DNA from: JADLDB01 sp040755835
GTDB taxonomy: Bacteria; Myxococcota; Myxococcia; Myxococcales; Myxococcaceae
Assembly: GCA_040755835.1 (NCBI GenBank)
Contig: JBFMAB010000091.1
Span: forward strand, 13,164-77,163
Length of the DNA stretch: 64,000 nt
Direction: 5' to 3'
Part shown: one piece after another, positions 45,475-54,773 of the stretch
Layout: every line of letters begins with the position of its first letter
How positions within the stretch are numbered: the stretch's first letter is position 1
Position numbers and translations under genes: made by a program
The notes under the pieces: model-generated
Told to the model about the DNA's origin: nothing
What the model saw: only the letters and a program-made list of their open reading frames with translations
The model's database searches: none

Positions 45475-47081
45475 CGACGCGAGGCCCGCGCGCGCCGCGC
45501 GGACAGAACCTGGTGCTGCTGGCGCTCACCATGCTCTTCCTGGTGCTGATGGTGACGATGACGCTGGGCCTGGGTCTGCGTATTCGCCAGAAGCACGAGC
45601 TGCAGAACCTGGCCGACGCGGCGGCGTACTCGAACGCGGTGGTGGAGGCGCGCGCCTTCAACAACATGGCGCTCATCAACCGGCTCGAGGTCAGCCATTG
45701 GGTGGCCATGGCCGCCGACCAGAGCCTCATCTCGTGGACCGGCTACTCCCGTGGCATGTCGCTGGGTGCACAGAAGGCGGTGCTCAAGGCCTACGCCAGC
45801 TGCGGCGACGAGGCCCAGCGTCGTGCGCTCGTCAATACCTGGGTCGGCCTCGTGCTGTATTCGCTGTCCGAGTTTCTGAACAGTCCGGACTGGAACGCGA
45901 TGGACGCGGCCGCGGGCCGGGAAGCCCGTGCGATCCAGAGCGGCATCGCCGGCCTGCGCGACGAGCTGAGCGCGAGCATCAGCGGTGCGGCGGCCGGAGA
46001 GACACTCGCCCAGCGCCTCGAGCGCTACCAGCGGGACCAGATCGTCACCCAGCAGGTGCTGCGCGCGGCCGGGGTTTCCCGGGACGAAGTGACGCCGCTC
46101 CACAGGCCCGGCGAACCGCCGCGGCCGGGCAGCGTCCTGGGCATCAACCGGCGCGAGGTGGACTGTGACTTCGGAGCCACCGGAAACGGCCCGCTCGAGG
46201 GCTTCGAGCCCCCCGGCGCCGGCCTGTGCATGCGCGGCACCTGGAACCTCAACATGCTCCACGCGGCGATGGGGTCGCGCGGCAACCCGTTCGTCACCGG
46301 ACGCGGCCCGGTGCCACCGAAGACCCAGGCGGAGCTGACCGCCATCGGCGCGGCCCGGGGCACCTCCATCACCTTCAGTGGCGTCACCGGCAGCGGCTAC
46401 TGGGGGGTGGGCCGCCCGAAGCACGGAAATGACCCCGTCACCACCGAGGCGTGGGCGGACGACCACGGCAGCGTCACGGTCTCGACGCGCGACTGCTCCG
46501 GTTTCGAGGGATTGAGGGCGCACGTGAAGTCGACGCACCTCGACGACGCCGATGACTCGCACGGCTGGACCACCGAGGACGACGCCGGAGCCGCCGACAC
46601 CCGGCACACCATGGGCACCTGCCAACCGCTGTGCCCATCGGTGTGGGTCCGCACGGTGGGCTTCCAGCCGAACGACTCGCCGGGCGACGCGTACGGCCAG
46701 CCGAAGGTGGTGGTAGCGCTCGAGCGCAACCTCGCGTTCCGCCGCTTCCCGTGGGAGCTGAACTTCTCGTTCCCCTTCAGCGCCACCGGCACCGCGCGCG
46801 AGTGGGACGGGCGCGGGCAGCAGCTCCACCGCGGGCCGGCGCCGGGCCTCGACATCTCGAAGCAGGTCGCCTGGGCGACAGGCATCGTCTACTACCACCG
46901 CTTCGAGCACTGGAATGAGTTCCCCAACCTGCTCAACCCCTTCTGGCGCGCGACGCTGGCGCCGGCCGACGTCGATCTCCAGGGCCGCAGCGACGTCGTC
47001 GACGCCCTGCGCGGGCCGCACAAGTGGCAGGGCGACGCCTACGACGAGCTGGTGAAGGCCGGCTTCAAGGGGCTGCACTGA
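45471..47081 (+). CDS. TadG-like pseudopilin (module 2)
   Basis: A 536-residue protein. The leader RAPRG-QNLVLLALTMLFLVLM would be cut after Gly11, with Leu16 instead of Glu at +5, as in module 1. The conserved post-helix block is QNLADAAAYSNAVVEARAFNNM. A large ectodomain follows with several cysteines (MGTCQPLCPSVWVRTVG) and an ending FWRATLAPADVDLQG similar to the module 1 protein. It is coupled to TadE upstream (ATGA) and overlaps the next start by 1 bp. Expected as a tip or adhesin-like minor pilin; this is inference. Confidence 0.81.
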   Translation: MTTRGPRAPRGQNLVLLALTMLFLVLMVTMTLGLGLRIRQKHELQNLADAAAYSNAVVEARAFNNMALINRLEVSHWVAMAADQSLISWTGYSRGMSLGAQKAVLKAYASCGDEAQRRALVNTWVGLVLYSLSEFLNSPDWNAMDAAAGREARAIQSGIAGLRDELSASISGAAAGETLAQRLERYQRDQIVTQQVLRAAGVSRDEVTPLHRPGEPPRPGSVLGINRREVDCDFGATGNGPLEGFEPPGAGLCMRGTWNLNMLHAAMGSRGNPFVTGRGPVPPKTQAELTAIGAARGTSITFSGVTGSGYWGVGRPKHGNDPVTTEAWADDHGSVTVSTRDCSGFEGLRAHVKSTHLDDADDSHGWTTEDDAGAADTRHTMGTCQPLCPSVWVRTVGFQPNDSPGDAYGQPKVVVALERNLAFRRFPWELNFSFPFSATGTAREWDGRGQQLHRGPAPGLDISKQVAWATGIVYYHRFEHWNEFPNLLNPFWRATLAPADVDLQGRSDVVDALRGPHKWQGDAYDELVKAGFKGLH

Positions 47082-47998
47082 TGCGAAGCGCGCGCGGCCA
47101 GGCGGTGGTGGAGTTGGCGTTGGGCTCGGTCGTCTTCGTCGTCGTGCTGCTCGTCGGCATTCACCTCGCCGAGGTGGCGCAGCTGTCGCTCAAGGTGCAG
47201 GAGGCGCAGGCCTTCGCCGTCTGGCAGTCGACGCAGAAGCGCGTGCAGCACCGAAACCTCGACGGCTCGACCAACACCGCGCCGCTACGCGCGACGCTGA
47301 ACCCGTCCACCGGCGTGGGCGGCGAGGCGAAGCGCCGGTACGAGGACTTCAACGGCCTCGACACGGTCGAGCGCGGCGCGGTCATCAAGCAGGCGCTGAC
47401 GCGGGGCACGGGCGTGCAGGTGCGCTGCGAGGTGGACGACACCCTGACGTTCGAGGCGACGCCCACCGCGCGCCCGGTGATGCTGAACGAAGGCGGGCTG
47501 CGCTGCACCTCGCGGGCCTCGCTGGAAGCGATCCGCATGCCGAGGAGCTTCCTGCAGGCGGGCAGCGGCGGCTGGGGCTTCCGCGCCTCGCTGTTCCGCA
47601 CCGAGCCCATCCCCGTGTGCGGCATCGGCTTTGCGCGCAACGGCGCGTGCACCGGCGCGCTCGCGGTGCTGACGAACGACTGGGGGCTGGTCACCGAGGA
47701 GACCCGGTCGTGTCCGCTGAACTGCCCGGCGTCGGTGTACCGCGGCACGGTGCAGCAGTTGTGGAGCGGCGGCGGCGGGGCGGGCGCGGCCTTCGCGTCG
47801 CGGTACGCGGGCAGCGCGCCCACCAACGCCTCGGAGTTCCACTTCAGCTACTCGGGCATCGAGTCGGACTACTTCGACTACGTCGGCGGAGAGGGCACGC
47901 CCACCTTCCGCACCGGTGGCCCGGCGATCGGCGGCGGCATGGTGTCGCAGCACAGCACCGCCGGGGCGTGCTTCCTCGGGCGCAACGACTGCCGGTGA
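47081..47998 (+). CDS. Second TadE-like pseudopilin (module 2)
   Basis: A 305-residue protein with a very short leader MRSARG followed by QAVVELALGSVVFVVVLLVG: processing after Gly6 leaves Glu11 at +5. The ectodomain has scattered cysteine pairs (RSCPLNCPAS, VPVCGIGF-like PVCGIGFARNGACTG, ACFLGRNDC) and a Gly-rich end. Same position in its module as the gene at 27991, but the ectodomains differ. It is coupled to TadG by TGATG and to the next gene by GTGA. Confidence 0.77.
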   Translation: MRSARGQAVVELALGSVVFVVVLLVGIHLAEVAQLSLKVQEAQAFAVWQSTQKRVQHRNLDGSTNTAPLRATLNPSTGVGGEAKRRYEDFNGLDTVERGAVIKQALTRGTGVQVRCEVDDTLTFEATPTARPVMLNEGGLRCTSRASLEAIRMPRSFLQAGSGGWGFRASLFRTEPIPVCGIGFARNGACTGALAVLTNDWGLVTEETRSCPLNCPASVYRGTVQQLWSGGGGAGAAFASRYAGSAPTNASEFHFSYSGIESDYFDYVGGEGTPTFRTGGPAIGGGMVSQHSTAGACFLGRNDCR

Positions 47999-48669
47999 CG
48001 CCGCTCCTGCTCGCCCTCGCGCTGGCCGCGGCGCCCGACGCGGGCGTGCCGCGCCCGTTCTCGTGGGACGTGCCCGCGCAGCTCGAGGTCGTGCCGGTGG
48101 GGCAGGGGCTCGAGGTGAAGGGCCTGCCGCTCAAGATCTACGCGGCGCGCTCGAAGTGGGAGCTCAACGAGCTCATCGTCCACTACGCGAAGCGCTTCGC
48201 CGCCGCCGGCTTCTACCTGCCGATGGGGCGTCTGCGGCCGCTGCCGGGCCTCAGGCTGCCGCGGGTGGTGGCGCTCGACGTGGACTCGAAGGTCTCCTAC
48301 CTCGTGTACGGCTGGCCCGAGGCCGACGGCAGCACCACGCTCATCCTCGGCGCCGCGGATCTCGGCGCGCGAAAGCCGCAGGGCGCAGGCCGGTTCCCCG
48401 TGTTCCCCGGCGCGACGGCCGTCACCACCTTCCGGCTCGAGCTCGCCGACGCGACGTCCTTCGTGGCGAAGGCCACCGACGTCGAGGTGATCGACTTCTA
48501 CCGCTCGGTGCTGGGCGCCGCGGGCTGGAAGGAGCGCGCCCCCGGCGTCTTCGTGAAGGACGGGCGCGCGGTGCGGGTGCTGGCCAGGCCCGAGAAGTCC
48601 GCGGGCGCGCTGGGCGTGGTGGTGCTCGAGCAGCCTGACGACGTGCTCACCGGCCCCGACGCGCCCTGA
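47995..48669 (+). CDS. Secreted protein with duplicated domain (module 2)
   Basis: A 224-residue protein with a signal peptide (TPLLLALALAAAPDAG) and two similar halves: WELNELIVHYAKRFAAAGFY near residue 57 and EVIDFYRSVLGAAGWKERAP near residue 162, each followed by beta strands. It is the paralogue of the product encoded at 29031-29918, but here the N-terminus looks like a cleaved signal instead of an anchor. Start GTG 47995 overlaps the previous stop (GTGA). It ends 2 bp before the convergent end of the T2SS operon. Confidence 0.7.
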   Translation: MTPLLLALALAAAPDAGVPRPFSWDVPAQLEVVPVGQGLEVKGLPLKIYAARSKWELNELIVHYAKRFAAAGFYLPMGRLRPLPGLRLPRVVALDVDSKVSYLVYGWPEADGSTTLILGAADLGARKPQGAGRFPVFPGATAVTTFRLELADATSFVAKATDVEVIDFYRSVLGAAGWKERAPGVFVKDGRAVRVLARPEKSAGALGVVVLEQPDDVLTGPDAP

Positions 48670-48671
48670 CG

Positions 48672-49598
48672 TCAGCGGAACTGCGGGCGCCCGAGGTAGC
48701 CGGTGAGCCGGCCGAGCCGCCACCGCGGATCCTTCGGATCCGGCCCGACGAAGGACAACGCACTGCCGAGCATGCCGAGGCGCTTCTGGAACTCGGGGTC
48801 GGGCTTGAGCCGCACCTCGAGGTTGGCTTCGCTGTACGGCAGGCGCCTGGCCAGCTTCATCGTGCCGGTGACGGTGAGCTCGATGTCGGGGCTCACGTTC
48901 TTCAACTCGTCGAAGGTGGCGGTGCCCTTCTCGATCTTCACCTTCCCGCCGAGGTCGCCCAGGACGATCTTCGGCAGGTCGACCGGCGTGGGCTCGGGCC
49001 CGAACTGCGGAATGGGGATGTTCGCGGTGCCGCCGTTGACGGCCAGCCCCTTCGTCGCGAGCGACACGGTGCCCGACGCCTGCGAGAGATCGGGCTCGGC
49101 CGGCACGTTGCCGCTGGCCTGGCCCCTGGGCAGCGTCACGTCGAGGTGGGCGTCCACCAGGCCGGCGAAGTCGATGCCCGAGAAGCCCTTCAAGTTGCCC
49201 TTCGAGACGTCGATGTCCTCGGCGTCCACCTTGAGGCGCAGGCTGGAGAAGCCCGACACCACCGTGGTGATCGCCCCGCCGAAGGCCTTCACCTTCACCT
49301 TGAGGCCCGGCGGGAAGAGCGCGGGGCCGATGCTGACCGAGTCCAGCTTGAGCGGCTCGGGCGGAGGATCGCTGTCGGCCTTCTTCGAGATCTGCACGTC
49401 GCTGGCGCGGATCGCGAACAGCCCCGGGCCCATCGAGCCGATGCGCACGAAGTAGCCGGCGGCGTCGGCCTCGAGGCGCGCGCGGTCCTTCAGCGCGTCG
49501 TAGGGGAACGTGAGGAAGAACGCGGCGAAGAGCGCGAACACGCTGAACGCCGAGTACCCGACGATGCGCTTCCAGAGGCTGGGCTTCTTCTCGGCCAT
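48672..49598 (-). CDS. gspN: Type II secretion protein GspN
   Basis: A 308-residue inner-membrane protein with one N-terminal helix (YSAFSVFALFAAFFLTFPYDAL) and a long periplasmic beta-rich part (AGYFVRIGSMGPGLFAIRAS, KNVSPDIELTVTGTMKLARR). It is of the longer GspN type found in Leptospira and deltaproteobacteria. Last gene of the T2SS operon, 4 bp after gspM. GspN is dispensable in some systems; its role may be to stabilise the inner-membrane platform. Confidence 0.85.
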   Translation of the reverse strand: MAEKKPSLWKRIVGYSAFSVFALFAAFFLTFPYDALKDRARLEADAAGYFVRIGSMGPGLFAIRASDVQISKKADSDPPPEPLKLDSVSIGPALFPPGLKVKVKAFGGAITTVVSGFSSLRLKVDAEDIDVSKGNLKGFSGIDFAGLVDAHLDVTLPRGQASGNVPAEPDLSQASGTVSLATKGLAVNGGTANIPIPQFGPEPTPVDLPKIVLGDLGGKVKIEKGTATFDELKNVSPDIELTVTGTMKLARRLPYSEANLEVRLKPDPEFQKRLGMLGSALSFVGPDPKDPRWRLGRLTGYLGRPQFR

Positions 49599-49602
49599 GG
49601 GT

Positions 49603-50160
49603 TCAGTTCTTCAGGTGGTAGGTGGCGATGGTGAGCCACGCGGTGATCGACTCGTTGGACACGCGCGGCTCGAGGCGCATGTAGCGCACCTTCACGATGC
49701 CGGGCCCGGCCTCGACCAGGGTGAGGAACTCGACGAGGCGGTTCAGCTTCACGTCCGTGAGCGTCACCTCGACGGCGCTCTCGACGATCTTCGTGCCTTC
49801 GAGCTGCACGTCGGCCTTGGGGTTGATGGTGGGCAGCTCGATGCCCGTCTTCTGCGCCTTTTCCTCGAGGTAGCTGATGAGGCGGACGTTGGACGCGGCC
49901 AGCTGGCGCTCCATCGCCTCCTGCGCGGCCCTGGCCTGGCCGTAGCCGCCGGCGACGGTCTGCACCTCTTCCAGCTTGGCGATCTTCTCCGCGGTACGGC
50001 GGCGGATCGAGTCGGCCTTGCTGCCGAAGGTGAAGGTGATGATGAAGACGAGGAACACGGCCACCGCGACGGCGGCGAACGTCACCATACGGCGCTCCCG
50101 CGCCGACAGCGTCGCGAGGCTCGTCTGCAGCGTGGCCTGGAGATCGGCGATCCCCGCCAT
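49603..50160 (-). CDS. gspM: Type II secretion protein GspM
   Basis: A 185-residue bitopic inner-membrane protein. A cytoplasmic N-terminus (ATLQTSLATLSARERRMV) leads to one helix (FAAVAVAVFLVFIITFTFG), a coiled coil (AEKIAKLEEVQTVAGG) and a ferredoxin-like periplasmic domain (VEVTLTDVKLNRLVEFLTLV). Length and layout match GspM, which binds GspL at the assembly platform. It starts 2 bp after gspL. Confidence 0.86.
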   Translation of the reverse strand: MAGIADLQATLQTSLATLSARERRMVTFAAVAVAVFLVFIITFTFGSKADSIRRRTAEKIAKLEEVQTVAGGYGQARAAQEAMERQLAASNVRLISYLEEKAQKTGIELPTINPKADVQLEGTKIVESAVEVTLTDVKLNRLVEFLTLVEAGPGIVKVRYMRLEPRVSNESITAWLTIATYHLKN

Positions 50161-50162
50161 GG

Positions 50163-51746
50163 TCAGCCCTCCTGCCCGCCCGAGTCGTCCTCGGGACATT
50201 CGACCTGGATGTCGAGACGGAAGTTGACCTTCGTGCCGTCCTTGCTCTTCTCCACGCGGCCTTCCTTGATTTCCTTGAAGCACCGGTACTGCTTCAGCGA
50301 CGCGATCAGGTCTTCCATGTTCTTCGAGTTGCTCGCTTCGCAGCGCACCGAGATGCGATCGAGGTCGATGACGATCTGCTCCATCGTCACCGGCAGGTCG
50401 GCCGGCACGCGCTGGGTCAGCTCGGCGAGCAGCGTGGTGGCCGAGCGCTTCGGAATGCCGGCGGCGGGGCTCTCCTGGCCCTGCAGCAGGTTCAGCGCGC
50501 GCGCGTAGTCCGGCTCGCAGCGGCCGAGGATGCGCCTGGTGACGTCGCACAGCACCGCGTCGACCTGCTTCTCGCGGCGCTCCAGCACCGTGTTCCGCAC
50601 GATGCCCGAGGCGATCAGCAGCACCAGCAGCACCGCGGCGAAGGCCACCAGCTGGCCGGCCTTGTCGCGCATCACGTCGAAGTCGCTCTTGAAGGCGAAC
50701 TCGCCGCGCCGCAGGTTGAAGCGTGAGGCCTTCGCGCCGGTAGGGGAGCCGCGCAGCGCGAGCGCGACCGCTTGCGCCGCCTCCAACTGGTCCGGGCGCA
50801 GGGCGCCGCGGGTCTCCGCGGGCAGCTCGAGCAGCCGCACCGGCAGCCCGAGGTCCTTCTGGAGCTGCCCGGCGAGGCCCTTGAGCTTCGAGGTGCCGCC
50901 GCACAGGAGCACCTGGCCGATCGGCCGCCGGGTGTGGGCGGTGTACGCCTTCAGCGTGGGCCGCAGCTCACGCAGCGCGGGCACCAGCGCGCGGACGAAG
51001 GCGGCCGCCGCGCGCTCGGCGTCGGGGCCCACCACCTCGTCTCCCACCGCGCCATGCGTCTCCTTCCAGGACGCGGCCTCCTCGAGGCCGATGCTGAACT
51101 CCTTCGCCAGCGCCTTCGTCAGCGCGAGCCCGCCGCCAGCGAAGGTGCGCGCGTGCTCGACCGCCCCGCCGGGCCGGCCGATCGCCACCGAGACGCGCTC
51201 GTGCCCCACGTCCACCACCGCGACCGCCGCGCCCGGGTCGAGGTACGACGGCGGCAGGGGGGCGATCAGGTTCTGGTAGACGAGGCCCGAGTGGGTGACG
51301 ATGCGCGGGTCGAGCTTCGCCGCCTTGAGCAGCTCGAGTACCGGCGCCAGCTCGGCCTTCTTCATCACGCCGACCAGCAGGCTGGAGCCGCCGCCCCCGG
51401 TCGCGGTGAGCTGGTGATCGAAGACCGCGTCGTCCAGATCGTACGGGAGCTGGCCTTCGACCTCGAAGGCCAGCGTCTGCTCGATCTTCTTCGGATCATC
51501 GAAGGGCAGGGTGATGGGGTGGGTGGCGAGCGCCACGCCGGGCAGCGAGACCACCACCTGGTCGACGGCCAGCGGGCCCTGCGCGGTGAGCGCCGCGAGG
51601 CCGGCCTCGAGCCGCGCGAGGCGCTCGCCCTCGGCGGGCACCGGCGCCGAGAGGTAGCGCTTCACCGACACGCCGCGCATGGTCGTCTCGGCCACGACGG
51701 CCTTCACGGTGTAGCTGCCCAGGTCCAGGCCGAGCACGCGCGCCAT
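50163..51746 (-). CDS. gspL: Type II secretion protein GspL (PilM-PilN-like fusion)
   Basis: A 527-residue protein. The cytoplasmic actin-like half is complete and PilM-like (MARVLGLDLGSYTVKAVVAE, VAVVDVGHERVSVAIG, VLLCGGTSKLKGLAGQLQ). One helix follows near residue 365 (LVAFAAVLLVLLIASGIV) and then a ferredoxin-like periplasmic domain. It is longer than enterobacterial GspL (about 400) and looks like PilM joined to PilN. It couples the ATPase GspE to the periplasmic platform with GspM. Confidence 0.88.
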   Translation of the reverse strand: MARVLGLDLGSYTVKAVVAETTMRGVSVKRYLSAPVPAEGERLARLEAGLAALTAQGPLAVDQVVVSLPGVALATHPITLPFDDPKKIEQTLAFEVEGQLPYDLDDAVFDHQLTATGGGGSSLLVGVMKKAELAPVLELLKAAKLDPRIVTHSGLVYQNLIAPLPPSYLDPGAAVAVVDVGHERVSVAIGRPGGAVEHARTFAGGGLALTKALAKEFSIGLEEAASWKETHGAVGDEVVGPDAERAAAAFVRALVPALRELRPTLKAYTAHTRRPIGQVLLCGGTSKLKGLAGQLQKDLGLPVRLLELPAETRGALRPDQLEAAQAVALALRGSPTGAKASRFNLRRGEFAFKSDFDVMRDKAGQLVAFAAVLLVLLIASGIVRNTVLERREKQVDAVLCDVTRRILGRCEPDYARALNLLQGQESPAAGIPKRSATTLLAELTQRVPADLPVTMEQIVIDLDRISVRCEASNSKNMEDLIASLKQYRCFKEIKEGRVEKSKDGTKVNFRLDIQVECPEDDSGGQEG

Positions 51747-51748
51747 GG

Positions 51749-53182
51749 CTACTCCTCCCTCCAGTAGACGAGGCGACCGAGCCCGTCGTCGAGGCGGATG
51801 ACCGCGGTGATGGTCCGCGTGACGTCGCCCGCCTCGCCCGTCACCGAGATCCGGTACGTCGAGCTCTTGTCGCCGATGAAGCGCTGGTTCTGCACGTTGT
51901 TGATGATGGTCGGGTTGACCGCGACGCCGGACGCGGCCACCAGGTTCACGAAGTCCAGGGCGCTCATGCCGAACAGCGCGAAGACGCGCGCCGCGCGGAT
52001 CTTCTGGATGAGCGTGTCGATGAAGACGGGATCCGCCAGCCGGGGATCGGGCCGCGCCGGGTCGGCCACCGTGCGGATCGCCAGCTCGAGGAGGATCGGG
52101 TCGTCCGTGTTGATGTTCAGGCGCGAGTTGACGTCCGGGTAGACGGTCAGCTTGTCCTTGAAGGCGGCCATGAAGCGGTCATTGACGCCGTGGATCAGGT
52201 ACAGCTCGTCGAGGCTGTCGAAGCGCGCGTTCTTCGCGCGGTACGCCGGGTCGTACTTCACGTAGTTGCCGTTCTCGTCCGAGAAGCCCTTCAGGAACGG
52301 CTCGCCCTGGCCCGAGAAGTTCAGCGTCGACGACGTCTCGTCCTCGTCGATCCAGTCGCGCATCGCGACGATGACGTCGGTGGGCGTCACCTTCACGCGG
52401 TTCGAGTCTTCCTTCTCGAAGAGGAACTCGTACTTCTTGTCGCCGAACGAGGCGACGAGCTGGGCGAGCAGCACCTGCGCGGTCAGCTGCGGCGCGTCCA
52501 GCTTGTTCAGGTTGATGCGCTCTTCCTCGTCGGTGATTCGCGTGTCGAAGCAGCCGGTGAACGAGCCGAAGCGCTTGTTCTGCTGCTCCTTCGCCAGCTC
52601 CGGGTTTTCGTCGTCGAAGTCGAACTTCTTGTTCGACTTCAGCGAGCCCTTGATCGCCTGGCCCTCCTCGTCGAGCTCCGGGACCATCATCTCGAGCATG
52701 TGGCAGTCGATCTTCGCCATGCGCCACAGCTGAATGCTCATCGACGACGGCGCGCCGCCGGCTCCGGCACCGCCGAGGAGGCCCTGCAGCGCCGCCGGGT
52801 TCGCGCCCGCGCCGCCGAGCAGCCCGAGGAGGCCCCCCGCGCCGCCGGCCGCGCCCATCAGCCCCTGCAGCATGCCGCCCAGGTTGGGGATCTGGATGTT
52901 GTCCATCTGCTTCTGGAAGCGCAGCAGCAGGCGGGACAGGCCGACGCCCGACTTCGCGAGGAAGTGCGCGCGCAGCTCGTCCCGGTGGTTGGTGGCGAGG
53001 CGCAGCTCGACGACGGAGTTGTATTGGACCTCGTTGGCCACCAGCCCCAGCACCGCGAGGCCCACCAGCACGAGCAGCATCGCCACGCCGCGGCGGGGTT
53101 TCAGCGCGGCCGGGCGATCGCCGGTGCGGGCGGGGGAGCGGACGGGGCCGCGGGCGCGGCGGCGGAAGGTCGCGCGGCTCAC
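51749..53182 (-). CDS. gspK: Type II secretion minor pseudopilin GspK, enlarged
   Basis: A 477-residue GspK, well above the usual 310-330. The leader is long and Arg/Pro-rich and ends KPRRG-VAMLLVLVGLAVLG: cleavage after Gly32 with Leu at +5, the typical GspK lack of Glu5 that places it at the pseudopilus tip. An insertion at about 95-150 is almost all Gly, Leu and Ala (GGLLGLLGGAGANPAALQGL). The helical SAM-like region with RFDSLDELYLIHGVNDRFMA and INTDDPILL is the conserved GspK core. GTG 53182 overlaps the gspJ stop. Confidence 0.86.
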   Translation of the reverse strand: MSRATFRRRARGPVRSPARTGDRPAALKPRRGVAMLLVLVGLAVLGLVANEVQYNSVVELRLATNHRDELRAHFLAKSGVGLSRLLLRFQKQMDNIQIPNLGGMLQGLMGAAGGAGGLLGLLGGAGANPAALQGLLGGAGAGGAPSSMSIQLWRMAKIDCHMLEMMVPELDEEGQAIKGSLKSNKKFDFDDENPELAKEQQNKRFGSFTGCFDTRITDEEERINLNKLDAPQLTAQVLLAQLVASFGDKKYEFLFEKEDSNRVKVTPTDVIVAMRDWIDEDETSSTLNFSGQGEPFLKGFSDENGNYVKYDPAYRAKNARFDSLDELYLIHGVNDRFMAAFKDKLTVYPDVNSRLNINTDDPILLELAIRTVADPARPDPRLADPVFIDTLIQKIRAARVFALFGMSALDFVNLVAASGVAVNPTIINNVQNQRFIGDKSSTYRISVTGEAGDVTRTITAVIRLDDGLGRLVYWREE

Positions 53183-53847
53183 TGGTACCTCGGGAACTCG
53201 GTGTTGAGCATGATCCGCGTCTGCGTCGTGTAGCGGACCTCCTTGCCTGACTCGTCCACCGCGTAGAGGGTGATCTTCACACGCGTCGGGAGGATCGACT
53301 TCCGCTCGGTGCGGCGCGTGTCCCACTCGTCCTCCCACTGCTTCTTCTGGCTGTCCCAGTACTGGAACTCGATCTTCTTCGCGCCCTCGAACAGCACGTC
53401 CTCGGTGCCGCCGCGCTCCATGCGCTCCTCGAGCTGCGCGCGCTCGCGGCGCACGAGGTCGCTGCGGCCCTTCGCCTTCGGGTCCGGCGACGACTTCACC
53501 TGGTACTCCACCACCATCTGGTCCGACTCCTTGGCGTCGGCGTAGAGGCGCTGGTGGGCGAGCGAAGTGAAGAGCAGCTTGTCGCGGGTGCCGATGAAGT
53601 TGGTCGGCCGGTCGAACTGGTCGCGGTAGCGCCTCGAGTCGTAGCGATCGCTGACGAAGGCGGCGCCGATCTCCCGCACCATGCGGTTCATCGCGGTGCG
53701 CAGCATGCGGTAGTGCTCGGCCTGCGACTCGATGATCTCCTTGTTGTTGATGGTGGTGTTGAACGTCACGCCCAGCACCACGCCGATGAAGGCCGTGATG
53801 GCGACGGCGATCACCACTTCCATCAGCGTGAAGCCGCGGCGGCTCAT
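53179..53847 (-). CDS. gspJ: Type II secretion minor pseudopilin GspJ
   Basis: A 222-residue pseudopilin. The leader MSRRG is followed by FTLMEVVIAVAITAFIGVVL, with Glu at +5 after cleavage at Gly5. The body holds the GspJ-like MVREIGAAFVSDRYDSRR and DVLFEGAKKIEFQYWDSQKK. Usual length. GspJ joins GspI and GspK in the tip complex. Overlaps both gspI (ATGA) and gspK. Confidence 0.89.
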   Translation of the reverse strand: MSRRGFTLMEVVIAVAITAFIGVVLGVTFNTTINNKEIIESQAEHYRMLRTAMNRMVREIGAAFVSDRYDSRRYRDQFDRPTNFIGTRDKLLFTSLAHQRLYADAKESDQMVVEYQVKSSPDPKAKGRSDLVRRERAQLEERMERGGTEDVLFEGAKKIEFQYWDSQKKQWEDEWDTRRTERKSILPTRVKITLYAVDESGKEVRYTTQTRIMLNTEFPRYQ

Positions 53848-54773
53848 CGGAAGCCGCCCTTCACGATGTTGCCGACGCCCTGCGGCACGAGCGGGCGCGG
53901 GATGCCGAACGGCAGGGCGCCGCCGGGCGTGAGCTGCGGCTGGCCCGGGCCGGCGCCCAGCCCCCGCTGGGCGGCGGTGACGAGCTGGGTGCCGTCGTCG
54001 TCGCACATGCCGGAGCCCCCCGGGCACGGCTGGGGCCGGCGCGCGGCCGTGCCGTCGGGCCGCACCCAGGTGTCGCCGGCGGACGCGCTGCCCATGCCCG
54101 CCGCCGCCGTCGCACCGCCGTTGCGATCGCTCCCCGGCCCCAGCGAGACGACGTGGGTGACGAGGTCGATGCTCTCGGTCAGCTTCCCTTCCTTCCAGGT
54201 GACGGTGAGGTGCACCTCGCGCACCGACTTCTGCAGCTGGTCCACCATCTGGGTGAACTGCGCCTGCGCCATGCCGGCCGCGGGGCCCAGCGCGCCCAGC
54301 AGGCCCGCCGCGCCGCCCTGCGCGCCCGCCGGCGTCGCGCCCGGGGGCAGCCCCGCCGCGGCCGCTGCCTTCGACGGACCGCCGCCGGCGCCGAACAGCG
54401 CGCCCAGGAGGCCCGCCGCGCCGTCGCCGGCGCCGCCCATGGGCACGTTGAACAGCGCTCCGAAGAGCTGCTCGGGCGTCAGCCCGTTCGTCCTGGGGAC
54501 GATCACCTTCGCGCGCCACTTGAACGACGGCCACCCCTCGTCCGAGAAGTCGCCCGCGTCCTCGTCGTCGTCGGCGTTGAGGCCTTCGTCGTACAGCTTC
54601 TGCTCGAGATCGATCATCTTCGACCGGGCGAGCAGCGTCGCGACGGTGAGCTTCTTCGCGTACACGTGCGAGGAGACGGCCTGGCCGTTGATGTCGAGGA
54701 CCGCCATCAGCGAGACGCCGAGGATCGCGAGCGCGACGACGACCTCCAGCAGGGTGAACGCGCGGCGAGTCAT
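53844..54773 (-). CDS. gspI: Type II secretion minor pseudopilin GspI, strongly enlarged
   Basis: A 309-residue GspI, over twice the usual length of about 125. The prepilin site is MTRRA-FTLLEVVVALAILG: Ala replaces Gly at -1, while Glu at +5 is kept. An insertion of about 60 residues, rich in Gly, Ala, Pro and Leu (GAAGLLGALFGAGGGPSKAA), precedes the normal strand VREVHLTVTWKEGKLTESI, and a Gly/Pro tail with a Cys pair (PCPGGSGMCDDD) follows. GspI nucleates the tip complex; the extra parts could extend the tip or contact substrates. Coupled by ATGA on both sides. Confidence 0.85.
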   Translation of the reverse strand: MTRRAFTLLEVVVALAILGVSLMAVLDINGQAVSSHVYAKKLTVATLLARSKMIDLEQKLYDEGLNADDDEDAGDFSDEGWPSFKWRAKVIVPRTNGLTPEQLFGALFNVPMGGAGDGAAGLLGALFGAGGGPSKAAAAAGLPPGATPAGAQGGAAGLLGALGPAAGMAQAQFTQMVDQLQKSVREVHLTVTWKEGKLTESIDLVTHVVSLGPGSDRNGGATAAAGMGSASAGDTWVRPDGTAARRPQPCPGGSGMCDDDGTQLVTAAQRGLGAGPGQPQLTPGGALPFGIPRPLVPQGVGNIVKGGFR

